The notes beneath the pieces are model-generated. The model was not told where the DNA came from, did not search any database, and worked only from the letters and a program-made list of their open reading frames with translations. From Paenibacillus tyrphae (GTDB lineage: Bacteria > Bacillota > Bacilli > Paenibacillales > NBRC-103111): DNA of 64,000 bases. Positions within the stretch are counted from its first letter, which is position 1; each line of letters starts with the position of its first letter. The position numbers were made by a program, and so were the translations under genes. The DNA is taken from positions 1 to 64,000 of the forward strand of contig NZ_JNVM01000018.1 of NCBI RefSeq assembly GCF_000722545.1, given 5' to 3'. Below, one piece after another: positions 7,014 through 15,425 of the stretch.

Positions 7014-8356
7014 CACCTTTGTTCGCTCACGGGCGCCGCGTCCACCCAATTTTCCACTTCGTAGTTCAGAACGAGGCCATCCTTGGCCGTAAATTTCCGG
7101 TAAGTCATTTCCCGGCCCTGCCGGTCCGTCTCATGCATGCCTAAGCCGCGGGAAATGCGGAATTCGAAGGACATATCCCGCGGTACCTCAAAGGTTCCTC
7201 CGTACAGCCCTTCGCGGATCATCGGCAGCTCGATGCCGGCGTACAGCGCAGCGGTTGGCGGTGTAGAAGCCGGCACCTTCACGAACGCTTGGACGGTGAC
7301 CGTTTCCGAAACCGACGGGACGACGGCAACGGCCAGTTCGGCCGTCAGGCTGCCGTTTCTGTAGCGGACCGTCGTTTTCCCTTCCTTCTTGGGCTGCAAT
7401 TTGCCGTCTGCCGTCACGTCCAGCAGCTTGGGATCGGCTACTTCATAGCAGGCGTCTAAATCCGTCATCAGGAAGCCGCTGTCGTAGTGCACCACCGGAT
7501 TGAGCGTACGCTTCGGCCCCTCGATCCCAACTGCCTCCGGCCCATGCAAATCGACACGAACAGGGGTTCCGATGCAGCCAAAAAAATAAAGCAGCGGCGC
7601 ATGCACCCTAGCGGCCCAATCCTTCTGCGAATGGCCCGAATTGACGGCATAATAGTACATAAAATCGTCCCCGGGCCGATACCCCGCGCCGATCATCGTA
7701 TCCGCAACATGCCGCACATGCTTTTCCATGACGGTGAAGCCTTCAGCATCTCCTACGTCCATCCAAATGCGCAGGGCCTTCTTTTCCGTGTAGACGCGGC
7801 TCAACCAACGATCCTCCATCGTGCGGAGATCGACGCTTGCAAAAAACGGACACAAAGCCCCGATCATCCCGAACGTCTCGGACCTGCGGAACCCGATATT
7901 GTAAGAAACCAGACCGCCCGCGGACGATCCCATCAGCGCCGTATGTTCCTTATCCGGCAGCGTCCGGTACTCCCGGTCGATATAAGGCTTTACTTCGCGG
8001 ACGAGAAATTCCTCGTACAGCTCGCCTTGATTCGTCGTATCGAAAACCCGGTGTCCGTACGGATTCTCATGCATATATTCCGCGATCCGGGCATCCTCGA
8101 TGTGGGCTACCGCAACGATAATGATTTCCCGCATGCGTCCTTCGGCAATGAGGCGGTCAACCGTTTTATGAACGTCCCACGATTCGCCTTTCCGGTCCTT
8201 GTAGAACGCGTGTTGCCCGTCCTGCATATACAGGACAGGGTACCGCCGCCCCTCATCCGTTTCATAGCCCGGAGGCAAATAGATAAATATATTTCTGGAA
8301 TTATCAAGAATCTCGGAATAAAAATGATTGATTTCGATCAGCCGCGACGAACTCAC
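7013..8356 (-). CDS. putative esterase (alpha/beta hydrolase) with Big2-like C-terminus, copy 1
   Basis: A 447-residue paralogue of the downstream esterase with the same plan: IFIYLPPGYET and YPVLYMQDGQHAF at the start, nucleophile motif GSSAGG, a possible catalytic histidine in NSGHSQKDWA, then a BIG2-like segment (LQPKKEGKTTVRY) and a beta-rich tail. It starts with GTG at 8356 after GGAGAATG. The LacI stop is 23 bases upstream and the next esterase overlaps by TGATG, so the genes are translationally coupled. It lacks a signal peptide, so any substrate should be imported by the neighbouring maltodextrin transporter. Substrate unproven. Confidence 0.8.
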   Translation of the reverse strand: MSSSRLIEINHFYSEILDNSRNIFIYLPPGYETDEGRRYPVLYMQDGQHAFYKDRKGESWDVHKTVDRLIAEGRMREIIIVAVAHIEDARIAEYMHENPYGHRVFDTTNQGELYEEFLVREVKPYIDREYRTLPDKEHTALMGSSAGGLVSYNIGFRRSETFGMIGALCPFFASVDLRTMEDRWLSRVYTEKKALRIWMDVGDAEGFTVMEKHVRHVADTMIGAGYRPGDDFMYYYAVNSGHSQKDWAARVHAPLLYFFGCIGTPVRVDLHGPEAVGIEGPKRTLNPVVHYDSGFLMTDLDACYEVADPKLLDVTADGKLQPKKEGKTTVRYRNGSLTAELAVAVVPSVSETVTVQAFVKVPASTPPTAALYAGIELPMIREGLYGGTFEVPRDMSFEFRISRGLGMHETDRQGREMTYRKFTAKDGLVLNYEVENWVDAAPVSEQR

Positions 8357-8379
8357 GCCACATTCTCCTCACCGGATCA

Positions 8380-9294
8380 TCACGTGATGACGGACAGGCA
8401 ATAAAACTTTTCACGGCTTACCTCATCCGCATCCTGAATATTGCGATCCATCATACGGACAATCTCTTTGTAGTCATTCAAATCAAACGCAACTTTCGCC
8501 ATCCCTTGCGGAACGATTTCCGGGCAATAGCTTGTGCACAGAACAGCGAGCCGGTTATGGGTCTTGGCCGCTTCAAGCGCCAAAAATTCATTCAATACGA
8601 TCCCCGGACGTCCGGCATACGCGGACAGAAATTCGTTTAAGCCCTCGATGCTGTCGCACACATGGATCCGTTCCTCGTCCAGACCGGATTGCCGCTTGAT
8701 AAACTCCGCCAGTTCGGCATTGTTATACGAATCCATCACAAGAAACTGCGGAGCTTCGCCCAGCAGGCTGCGTGCCGTTTGGAAGCCTCGTACGAAATCC
8801 GGAACGATTTTGTGAAACAGCGGGTCTTCGATATAGCTGTCGACCACGAAGACGGGAACGCCGAATCCGAAATAATGCGATATGGTCGTGAACCGTTCTT
8901 GATCCACATTCATCAAGAAGACGCCGTCCAAATTGCGTTCCATAATAATTTTCGAGGACGGGCCCAAGTCGTCAATTTGCATAAAAAGGACATGATATCC
9001 CAGCTCGCTGCAGTGCCGTTCGATGGCATGGATCGTTCTCGCATACTTCAAATCGGACCACACATGACCGTCCTTCCCTTTAAAGCACAAGATGCCGATG
9101 AGTCCGGTTTTTTTGACCTTCAGCGACTGCGCCGTACGGTTCGTTACGTATTTCAGCTGCTGCGCGGCCTTCAAAACCTTCACGCGCGTTTCATCGGATA
9201 TGGATTGGGTCTTCACGTCGTTCAAAATATACGAAACCGTCGCTATGGAAACGCCGGCCGCTTTGGCTATGTCTTTGATCGTTGCTTTTTTCAT
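8380..9294 (-). CDS. LacI-family repressor of the maltodextrin/esterase locus
   Basis: The 304-residue protein has the LacI helix-turn-helix at its extreme N-terminus (TIKDIAKAAGVSIATVSYIL), a hinge (RTAQSLKVKKTG) and a periplasmic-binding-like effector domain. At 304 residues it is somewhat shorter than the 330-340 usual for the family. It is the first gene of the operon with the two esterases. A LacI-type palindrome lies between its -10 and ribosome site, and the same motif occurs twice at the transporter promoter 5.3 kb away. Inference: it represses both, like YvdE/MalR of Bacillus, and is induced by maltodextrin. Confidence 0.9.
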   Translation of the reverse strand: MKKATIKDIAKAAGVSIATVSYILNDVKTQSISDETRVKVLKAAQQLKYVTNRTAQSLKVKKTGLIGILCFKGKDGHVWSDLKYARTIHAIERHCSELGYHVLFMQIDDLGPSSKIIMERNLDGVFLMNVDQERFTTISHYFGFGVPVFVVDSYIEDPLFHKIVPDFVRGFQTARSLLGEAPQFLVMDSYNNAELAEFIKRQSGLDEERIHVCDSIEGLNEFLSAYAGRPGIVLNEFLALEAAKTHNRLAVLCTSYCPEIVPQGMAKVAFDLNDYKEIVRMMDRNIQDADEVSREKFYCLSVIT

Positions 9295-9311
9295 GATTTA
9301 ACCGCCTCTAC

Positions 9312-9356
9312 TTAAACGTTTAGGTCGATTAAAGCATACGGCCCTGTCTTTGTCAA
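9312..9356 (-). promoter_or_regulatory. promoter and LacI operator for lacI-esterase operon
   Basis: On the minus strand, TTGACA (9356-9351), a 17-base spacer and TTTAAT (9333-9328) form a strong sigma-A promoter whose -35 touches the end of the amylase gene. Directly downstream is TTAAACGTTTA (9312-9322), a palindromic LacI-type operator placed to block initiation. This indicates autorepression. Confidence 0.8.
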
Positions 9357-9357
9357 A

Positions 9358-11100
9358 TCATGACAATGGCGCCCTCAAAATGAGCCCTCCATACGGAGGC
9401 AAGCTGATAGAAAGCCGCTCGCCCGTCAGTTCGAAGCTTCCCTCGCCTATGGCGATTTCGAGCGGTACCTGCGAGTCCAAGGCGATGTCCGCGACGGCCG
9501 GATGCCCGCTGTTGTTGAAGCCGATGTAAAGCTGCTCGTCTACATCCTTTCTACGGATGACAAGCTGACGATCCTTGGCGTAGATCACTTGAAAAGTCCC
9601 GTCCCGCATCGCCCGGTGCAGCCGTCGGTACGAAATGATCGTCCGGTAAAACGCAAGCAGCTCCTGATTTTGCCGGGCTTCGTCCCAGATCATCGGCCGA
9701 CGGCAGTCGGGGTCCGCCCCGCCCTGCATCCCCACTTCGTCGCCGTAATAAATGCACGGCACGCCGGGGAACGCAAACTGAAACAGCACGGCGAGCTTGG
9801 CTTTCCTTGTGTCCTGAGCGACCGTAAGCAGCCGCGGCGTATCGTGGCTTCCGACGATGTTAAAGGCCGCTTCGTTCACCTGCTGCGGATACTGGGCCAG
9901 CAGCAGGTTGATCCGGTGAGAAAACTGCTCCGCATCAATCGCATCCTTGGCAAAAAAATCAAGTATAGCTTCTGTAATCGGATAGTTCATGACCGCATCG
10001 AATTGATCTCCCTGCAGCCACGGCATCGCGTCATGCCAAATCTCGCCGAGAATATAAAAATCCGGCTTGAGCGACTTCAAGGTTTTGCGGAAATGCCTCC
10101 AAAACTCGTGATCGACCTCATTGGCCACATCCAGCCGCCAGCCGTCGATATCGCATTCCTTCACCCAATACTGCGCCACGTCCAGCAGGTATTGTCTGAC
10201 CTCCGGATTCGCCGTATTCAGCTTCGGCATATGCGCCTCGAAAGCGAAGCTGTGATAGGAAGGTCTGGGCTCCGTTTGCACCGGAAATTGCTTGATATGG
10301 AACCAATCCCGGTAGCGCGATGCCGGTCCGTGGCGGACCACATCTTGAAACGGAGCGAACAGCGCGCCGCTATGATTGAATACGGCATCCAGAATGACGC
10401 GAATCCCGCGCTCGTGGCAGGCCTGAACCAGCTTCTTCAGCGATCCGGTATCCCCGAATTGCGGATCGATCTTCAAATAATCCGTCGTATCGTACTTATG
10501 ATTCGTCTCCGCCGCAAACAGCGGGGTAAAATAAATCGCGTTAACACCAAGCGAGCCAAGGTGATCCAGTCGGTCCAATACGCCCTGCAAATCGCCGCCG
10601 TAAAAATCGTGCGGCCCCGGGTCCGCCTCCTCCCACGAACGAACGCCGGCCGGATCGTTCGACGGATCGCCATTCGCAAACCGCTCGGGAAATATTTGAT
10701 AAAACACAGCCTCTTTTACCCATCCCGGCGGCTTCAACACTTCATCCGGCCACAGAAACGGATAATCGAAGAAAGTAAGCGGGTCCTGCGGCTTTTCCTT
10801 CTGAAAGCCGGTCTCCGTATACCAGACCGTTTCGTCCTCCGCAATCAATGCAAATGCATAGCGCAATCTGCCATGCGGAGGAACGAGCTCCGCCTGCCAA
10901 TAATCGAATCGTTCGTCGCTCGCCAGCTTGTGAAGAAATTGCTCGCTGGCGGTTTGCTCCCAATCGTACTTGTCGCCGTAGAGCGCTTTTACCGCCCGCA
11001 GGTCGTTTTTCTTCGTGCGCAGCCGGACATGGATCGTCCGGTCGTCGTAAGCGTAGCAATCCGCATTGCCGGACCGGTGGTAAACCGCTTCTAATAGCAT
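9358..11100 (-). CDS. GH13_20 neopullulanase / cyclomaltodextrinase / maltogenic amylase
   Basis: This 580-residue intracellular amylase has the family plan. A CBM34-like N-terminal domain (about 1-120) precedes a TIM-barrel with AVFYQIFPERFANGD and DAVFNHS. The predicted catalytic nucleophile is D324 (DGWRLDVANE), the acid/base is E353 (LGEIWHD) and the third acid is D420 (VGSHDTPR). A C-terminal beta domain follows. There is no signal peptide, so it acts on imported maltodextrins or cyclodextrins. It starts at 11100 after AAAGGAGG and lies 30 bases behind the permease gene, as in the Bacillus yvdF-mdxEFG arrangement. Confidence 0.95.
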   Translation of the reverse strand: MLLEAVYHRSGNADCYAYDDRTIHVRLRTKKNDLRAVKALYGDKYDWEQTASEQFLHKLASDERFDYWQAELVPPHGRLRYAFALIAEDETVWYTETGFQKEKPQDPLTFFDYPFLWPDEVLKPPGWVKEAVFYQIFPERFANGDPSNDPAGVRSWEEADPGPHDFYGGDLQGVLDRLDHLGSLGVNAIYFTPLFAAETNHKYDTTDYLKIDPQFGDTGSLKKLVQACHERGIRVILDAVFNHSGALFAPFQDVVRHGPASRYRDWFHIKQFPVQTEPRPSYHSFAFEAHMPKLNTANPEVRQYLLDVAQYWVKECDIDGWRLDVANEVDHEFWRHFRKTLKSLKPDFYILGEIWHDAMPWLQGDQFDAVMNYPITEAILDFFAKDAIDAEQFSHRINLLLAQYPQQVNEAAFNIVGSHDTPRLLTVAQDTRKAKLAVLFQFAFPGVPCIYYGDEVGMQGGADPDCRRPMIWDEARQNQELLAFYRTIISYRRLHRAMRDGTFQVIYAKDRQLVIRRKDVDEQLYIGFNNSGHPAVADIALDSQVPLEIAIGEGSFELTGERLSISLPPYGGLILRAPLS

Positions 11101-11130
11101 GGCATAATCCTCCTTTGGAATAAAATTGCG

Positions 11131-11964
11131 TTACCCTTTATCCGCGCCGGCCGCGATTCCGTGAATTAAGTACTTCTGGAAATACATGTACAGCAGCGTG
11201 ATCGGCAGCGCCACAAGTACGGCGCCCGCTGCGAATAACGTGAAGCTGGAATTGGTCTCGTTGGCCACCATTGCATACAGCCCTTGCGCCAGCGTCATTT
11301 TGTCCGAAGACCTAAGCACGATTTGCGGCAAAATAAAGTCCATGAACGGCGTGATGAAGCTGTTCAAAGCTACGAACGTAATCGCCGGCAGCGATAAAGG
11401 AAATATAATTTTGAAGAACGCGTCGGCATGGCTCGCACCGTCGATAAACGCGGCTTCCTCCAGGCTTTTCGGGATCGTGTCGAAGTGCCCTTTCATGACC
11501 CAGGTGCCCATGGACACCGCTCCGCCGGCATAGATGAGAATCAGCCCCAGATGCGTATCGAGCAGCTTCGTTTGCAGCAGCAGCACAAAAATCGCCATGA
11601 CGGATAGGAACCCCGGAAACATTTGCAGGACCAGCAGCAGCATCAAGCTTTGCTGTCTGCCTTTGAACCGGAATCTGGAAAAAGCATACGCCGTCGCCGC
11701 CACCAATGCCGTCGATACGACCGCATTCACCAGGGCGATCTTGATCGTATTTTGATACCACAGCACAAAATCGGTCGTTTGGAGCAGCTCGATGTAATGC
11801 GCGATCGTCGGATGGTCGGGAATCATCTTGCTGACGAGCAAGTTATCGCCCGGATTCAGAGACGTGCCTACGATCCACACAATCGGGTAAACCGTCGTGA
11901 CGAGCAGCACCGCAAATATCAAGTAAATTCCCGTGACGATCAGGTTGTTTTTGAATTTGGACAT
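11131..11964 (-). CDS. mdxG: maltodextrin ABC transporter permease, MdxG/MalG-like
   Basis: A CUT1 inner-membrane permease of about 277 residues with six hydrophobic segments. The EAA loop that contacts the ATPase reads EEAAFIDGASHADAFFKI. The frame can open at a TTG (11973), but the ATG at 11964, 11 bases after AGAGG, is the better start. It follows MdxF by about 20 bases and precedes the amylase. No ATPase gene is in the operon, so a shared MsmX-type ATPase encoded elsewhere is expected, as for many Bacillota CUT1 importers. Confidence 0.9.
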   Translation of the reverse strand: MSKFKNNLIVTGIYLIFAVLLVTTVYPIVWIVGTSLNPGDNLLVSKMIPDHPTIAHYIELLQTTDFVLWYQNTIKIALVNAVVSTALVAATAYAFSRFRFKGRQQSLMLLLVLQMFPGFLSVMAIFVLLLQTKLLDTHLGLILIYAGGAVSMGTWVMKGHFDTIPKSLEEAAFIDGASHADAFFKIIFPLSLPAITFVALNSFITPFMDFILPQIVLRSSDKMTLAQGLYAMVANETNSSFTLFAAGAVLVALPITLLYMYFQKYLIHGIAAGADKG

Positions 11965-11982
11965 CCAGATCAAATCCTCTTC

Positions 11983-13281
11983 TTAAACGGACTTCATCCG
12001 CTTGTAATTCCATAAGGAAAATGCCGCAATGAGTATGAACATAATGATGGATACGGCCGAGGCCATATTAAACTGGCTTTGGTTCAGCGTCATCTTGAAA
12101 ATCCACGAGATCAAAATATCCGTACTTCCGGCGTAGTAATAATCCGGATTATTCGGCTTCCCGTCCGTCAGCAAATAAATCAGGTTGAAGTTATTGAAGT
12201 TGAACGCAAACTGCATAATAAAGATCGGCGCCGTCGCCATCAGCACGAGGGGCAGCGTAATTTTGACGAACTTTTGCAGCCCCGATGCCCCGTCGACGTC
12301 CGCCGCTTCGTACAGATCGCGCGGCAGGGTCGTCAAGATTCCCGACATCAACGCCATCAGGAACGGCGTCGAGAACCACAAATTCACCAGAATGACGGAT
12401 ACTTTCGCCATCGTCGGATCGGAAAGCCAAGGCACGGGAGAGAAGCCGAGCTTCACGATCAGATCGTTCACCGGACCGAACGTCCCGTTCAGCAGCACCC
12501 GGAAAACGAGGATCGAGATGAACTGCGGGATCGCCCAAGGCAGGATGAACATCGTTCTCCAAAATTTTTTGAAGCGGACCTGCGGGTGGTTTACCATCAT
12601 CGCGAGCAACAGCCCGCTGAGAAAGACGGTGGAGGTCGAAGCCGCCGCCCAGACGATGTTCCAGACGGAGATGCCGAGGAACGTGGACCTCCATGCATCC
12701 TGCGTGAACAGATCGTAAAACGTACGGAAGCCGATCCAATCCACCAGCGCCCGGTCCGGAATATGCGACGGAGCCGAATAGTTGGTGAAGGCGATCAACA
12801 CGTTAAACACGAGCGGAATGACCGTAACGAACAGGATGAAAAAAGCGGCAGGCAGCAGCAGCAAATAAGGAAAATGCCGGAACTTCGCCTGCTTCAGGGA
12901 CTCGATGAACCCGAGGACATGGCCGCCTTCGTCCCGAAGCTCCCCGTTCTTCTTCGCATCGTAAACATTCATCGCATAGAACCCGAGGAACAGCAGGATG
13001 ACGACGAGGGTAATGAGACCGTTGATCAGCAGAAAGATCGAATGGTCGCCCTGAACGATTTTTCCCCGGATGATCCGGGTCGGCACATCGCCTAGCGTAA
13101 TCAGCCCCAGAATCCCTTTCCATGCGATCGAATAATAGTTCCAGAAAAACAATTGGGCCAAGACGATGAACAGCAAGCCTTTGATATATTGTCTGTTGTA
13201 GAGCTGGCCCAAGCCTATGAACACCGCGGAACAAACGGCTGCCGTGACCCGATGCCGCCGGGCGCTTGGTTGTGATTGCAT
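11983..13281 (-). CDS. mdxF: maltodextrin ABC transporter permease, MdxF/MalF-like
   Basis: A 432-residue permease. Ahead of the usual six-segment core it has two or three extra N-terminal hydrophobic segments (from AVCSAVFIGLGQLY), as in Bacillus MdxF and enteric MalF. The ABC contact loop is YEAADVDGASGLQKFVKI. It lies between the binding-protein gene and mdxG. The ribosome site is only a weak GGCGG, so translation may depend on coupling. Confidence 0.9.
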   Translation of the reverse strand: MQSQPSARRHRVTAAVCSAVFIGLGQLYNRQYIKGLLFIVLAQLFFWNYYSIAWKGILGLITLGDVPTRIIRGKIVQGDHSIFLLINGLITLVVILLFLGFYAMNVYDAKKNGELRDEGGHVLGFIESLKQAKFRHFPYLLLLPAAFFILFVTVIPLVFNVLIAFTNYSAPSHIPDRALVDWIGFRTFYDLFTQDAWRSTFLGISVWNIVWAAASTSTVFLSGLLLAMMVNHPQVRFKKFWRTMFILPWAIPQFISILVFRVLLNGTFGPVNDLIVKLGFSPVPWLSDPTMAKVSVILVNLWFSTPFLMALMSGILTTLPRDLYEAADVDGASGLQKFVKITLPLVLMATAPIFIMQFAFNFNNFNLIYLLTDGKPNNPDYYYAGSTDILISWIFKMTLNQSQFNMASAVSIIMFILIAAFSLWNYKRMKSV

Positions 13282-13330
13282 ACGTAAAACCGCCTTAGCC
13301 GAGTTTTGAGGATGAATCCGAATCCGTGCG

Positions 13331-14623
13331 TTATTTCGTCGTTTTCATGGCTGTCTTGATCTGCTCCACTGCGGTATTCAGAACGGTTGCCGGATCTTGA
13401 CCGTCGTTCCAGATCGCTGCGAGTGCAGCGCCCGCGGGCACCCATACATTGCCCATTTCCGGAATGGACGGCATCGGCGTCGAATATTTCGCCTGCTCCA
13501 AGAACGCCGCAGCTTTAGGATCTTGCGTAATGATGGGGTCGTCCATCAGGTCCTTCCTCGGGGGAAGCTGGGTGGTCATCTTGAACCGCTTGATCAGATT
13601 GTCCTTGCTGGTCGCGTAGCTTGCGAACAGCTTAGCGGCAGCCGGATACTTTGTGTACGAATTGACGTACAAGGCCCGTATGCCGGAGAAGCTGACCGGA
13701 TGCTCGCCGTTCAGCAGCAGGGGCAGCGGCGCTACGCCATAGTCGAAATTCACTTTCGACAAGCTGGCCATCAGCCATGAGCCGTTGATGACGGCAGCGG
13801 TTTTTCCTTCCTGGAAAAAGCCCGTAATGATGTTGTCGTTGATGTCTCCGGCGTTCAGCGGCAATATTTTTTTGAGCGATTGCAAATATTTTGCCCCTTC
13901 AACCGTTTTCGCGCTGTTGAGACCGATGTCGTTCGGGTCCGTACCTTGATTTCCGAACACATACCCGCCGTAACCGGCGAGGAACGAATACGATTGATAC
14001 AGTTGGCCGACGTCCCACATCAAGGCGAACTTTTTGGTTTTCGGATCGTTGTAGGTTTCGGCGAATTTCACGATGTCGTCGTACGTTTTCGGAGCTTTGT
14101 CCATCAAGGATTTGTTGTAAAACAGCGCATACGTATCGATCGCCGTCGGAAAGCCGTACAGCACGTCCTTGTACGTGACTCCGGCCAGTGCCGAGGACAT
14201 AACCTCGTTCTTCATGCTATCGCCCGACACGTCGTTTTGCAGCACGAGCCCGGCCGTCACCGCGTTCCCTAATTGATCGTGCGGCGCGGAGAAGACGTCG
14301 GCTCCAATCCCCGCCGGACCGTCGGTGGTCAGCTTCTTAACGGTGTCGATCGCGGGAACCGGCTCCACCTTCACTTTTACGCCGTATTCTTTCTCGAAGC
14401 TTTCCGCTACCGCTTTCAAATAATCGAGCTCCGGACCTTTCGATTCCCATACAAGCAATTGGGCGCCTTGCTCCGGCTTTAATGGCTCCGCGTTTGCGCT
14501 TCCTTCGGCTTCGTTCCCCGGCTCCTGCCCCGCAGGCGAAGGACGGCCCTCTCCGCAAGCGGTTAGCAGGGAAGAACTCAGGCAAAGGACGAGAACGGCG
14601 GAAATGAAACATCGTTTTGACAT
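13331..14623 (-). CDS. mdxE: maltodextrin-binding lipoprotein, MdxE/MalE-like
   Basis: The 430-residue precursor has a lipoprotein signal peptide with lipobox LLTAC (Cys near residue 23), an acidic linker and a MalE-type solute-binding fold (QLLVWESKGPELDYLKAVAE, later VNFDYGVAPLPLL). It is the first gene of the transporter-amylase operon, with ribosome site AAAGGGGG and two LacI operators in its leader. It captures maltodextrins outside the membrane; the substrate is inferred from the neighbouring amylase. Confidence 0.9.
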   Translation of the reverse strand: MSKRCFISAVLVLCLSSSLLTACGEGRPSPAGQEPGNEAEGSANAEPLKPEQGAQLLVWESKGPELDYLKAVAESFEKEYGVKVKVEPVPAIDTVKKLTTDGPAGIGADVFSAPHDQLGNAVTAGLVLQNDVSGDSMKNEVMSSALAGVTYKDVLYGFPTAIDTYALFYNKSLMDKAPKTYDDIVKFAETYNDPKTKKFALMWDVGQLYQSYSFLAGYGGYVFGNQGTDPNDIGLNSAKTVEGAKYLQSLKKILPLNAGDINDNIITGFFQEGKTAAVINGSWLMASLSKVNFDYGVAPLPLLLNGEHPVSFSGIRALYVNSYTKYPAAAKLFASYATSKDNLIKRFKMTTQLPPRKDLMDDPIITQDPKAAAFLEQAKYSTPMPSIPEMGNVWVPAGAALAAIWNDGQDPATVLNTAVEQIKTAMKTTK

Positions 14624-14662
14624 GCGGGGTCCCCCTTTAAGTCTACTGCATTGTGCGTGAAC

Positions 14663-14736
14663 TGAATCGTTTAAGTACTGAAACGTTTAAGTAGTGCTTA
14701 AGTGATATCATAGCTTTTCGTTTCCGCAGGAGTCAA
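14663..14736 (-). promoter_or_regulatory. mdxE promoter with two tandem LacI operators
   Basis: On the minus strand TTGACT (14736-14731), an 18-base spacer and TATGAT (14712-14707) form the promoter. Downstream are two copies of a LacI-type site, with central CG at 14684-14685 (arms giving CTTAAACGTTTCAG) and at 14668-14669 (CTTAAACGATTCA), spaced 16 bases apart. They match the operator at 9312-9322. Confidence 0.8.
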
Positions 14737-14840
14737 TGATAAAAAATGGAAAACGGGTGTCTGGGCGCCGGTTGCGGAGGAAAAGGGCCAGTCTAGCCCA
14801 TGTCGCAGTTTCAGCCAATTGCACTGTATAGCCTTCGCAA

Positions 14841-14873
14841 TTAGTTACCAAAAAGAAACTAATTTGATACGAT
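14841..14873 (+). promoter_or_regulatory. promoter and MarR operator
   Basis: An inverted repeat TTAGTTAC (14841-14848) and GAAACTAA (14855-14862) overlaps a promoter with -35 TTACCA (14845-14850), 17-base spacer and -10 TACGAT (14868-14873). It sits just before the marR gene, suggesting autorepression. A GAAACTAA copy recurs before the UvrA-like gene near 15374. Confidence 0.65.
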
Positions 14874-14911
14874 GACGAATAGAACGCACGATATCGACAG
14901 GGGGTATTCCT

Positions 14912-15358
14912 TTGGTACAGCCAGATCAACCCGGTGAGTTGGAAAACGCTTTGTCCCATCTCCAATGCGTGCTGGTCGCCAGACGCACCCGGATCAATCC
15001 GGAGCAGCTTACTTGGGCGCAGTACGACATCTTGGAGATTTTGCGCATCCGCGGTCCCATGATGCCTTCGGTTATTGGCGAAACGTTGGGGATGTCGCGC
15101 CCGGCCACCTCGAAAAACCTCAGAGTTTTAAAAGATAAGCAGTTGATTGAGCAAACCGCGCGCGAGGAAGACCGGCGGGAACAAACGACGTCGCTCACCG
15201 ATAGCGGTCGAGCTTTTCTGGAGCGTGCGGCTACAAGCCGGCGCGAGGCTGCCGAAATCGCCACCTCTGTTCTTACGCCCGGCGAGCAAAGTATTTTTGC
15301 GGAGCTATGCCAAAAGATAGCAGCCGCTCTCGATGATAACCATTCACGATCCGATTGA
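14912..15358 (+). CDS. MarR-family transcriptional regulator
   Basis: A 148-residue winged-helix regulator. The DNA-binding core is in the middle (LTWAQYDILEILRIRG, then IGETLGMSRPATSKNLRVL), with the wing REEDRREQTTSLTDSG typical of MarR. It starts with TTG at 14912 behind AGGGGG. It overlaps the start region of the UvrA-like gene, so both form one operon. Inference: it represses this operon through the GAAACTAA repeat and is released by a toxic small molecule. Confidence 0.9.
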   Translation: MVQPDQPGELENALSHLQCVLVARRTRINPEQLTWAQYDILEILRIRGPMMPSVIGETLGMSRPATSKNLRVLKDKQLIEQTAREEDRREQTTSLTDSGRAFLERAATSRREAAEIATSVLTPGEQSIFAELCQKIAAALDDNHSRSD

Positions 15359-15425
15359 ATATAATTACTTAATGGAAACTAATATCCTTAAATCATCATT
15401 CTCGAAGAAGGAGGATGTCCAACCG

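Noticed and set aside
9502..11094. 530-codon open frame on the plus strand
   Set aside because: It is antisense to the amylase, which has all GH13 catalytic motifs. The frame has no family pattern and is rich in Arg, His and Ile as expected of a reversed GC-biased gene.
12079..13095. 338-codon plus-strand frame opposite mdxF
   Set aside because: Highly basic and low in hydrophobic order; it is the mirror of a clear permease gene and has no ribosome site.
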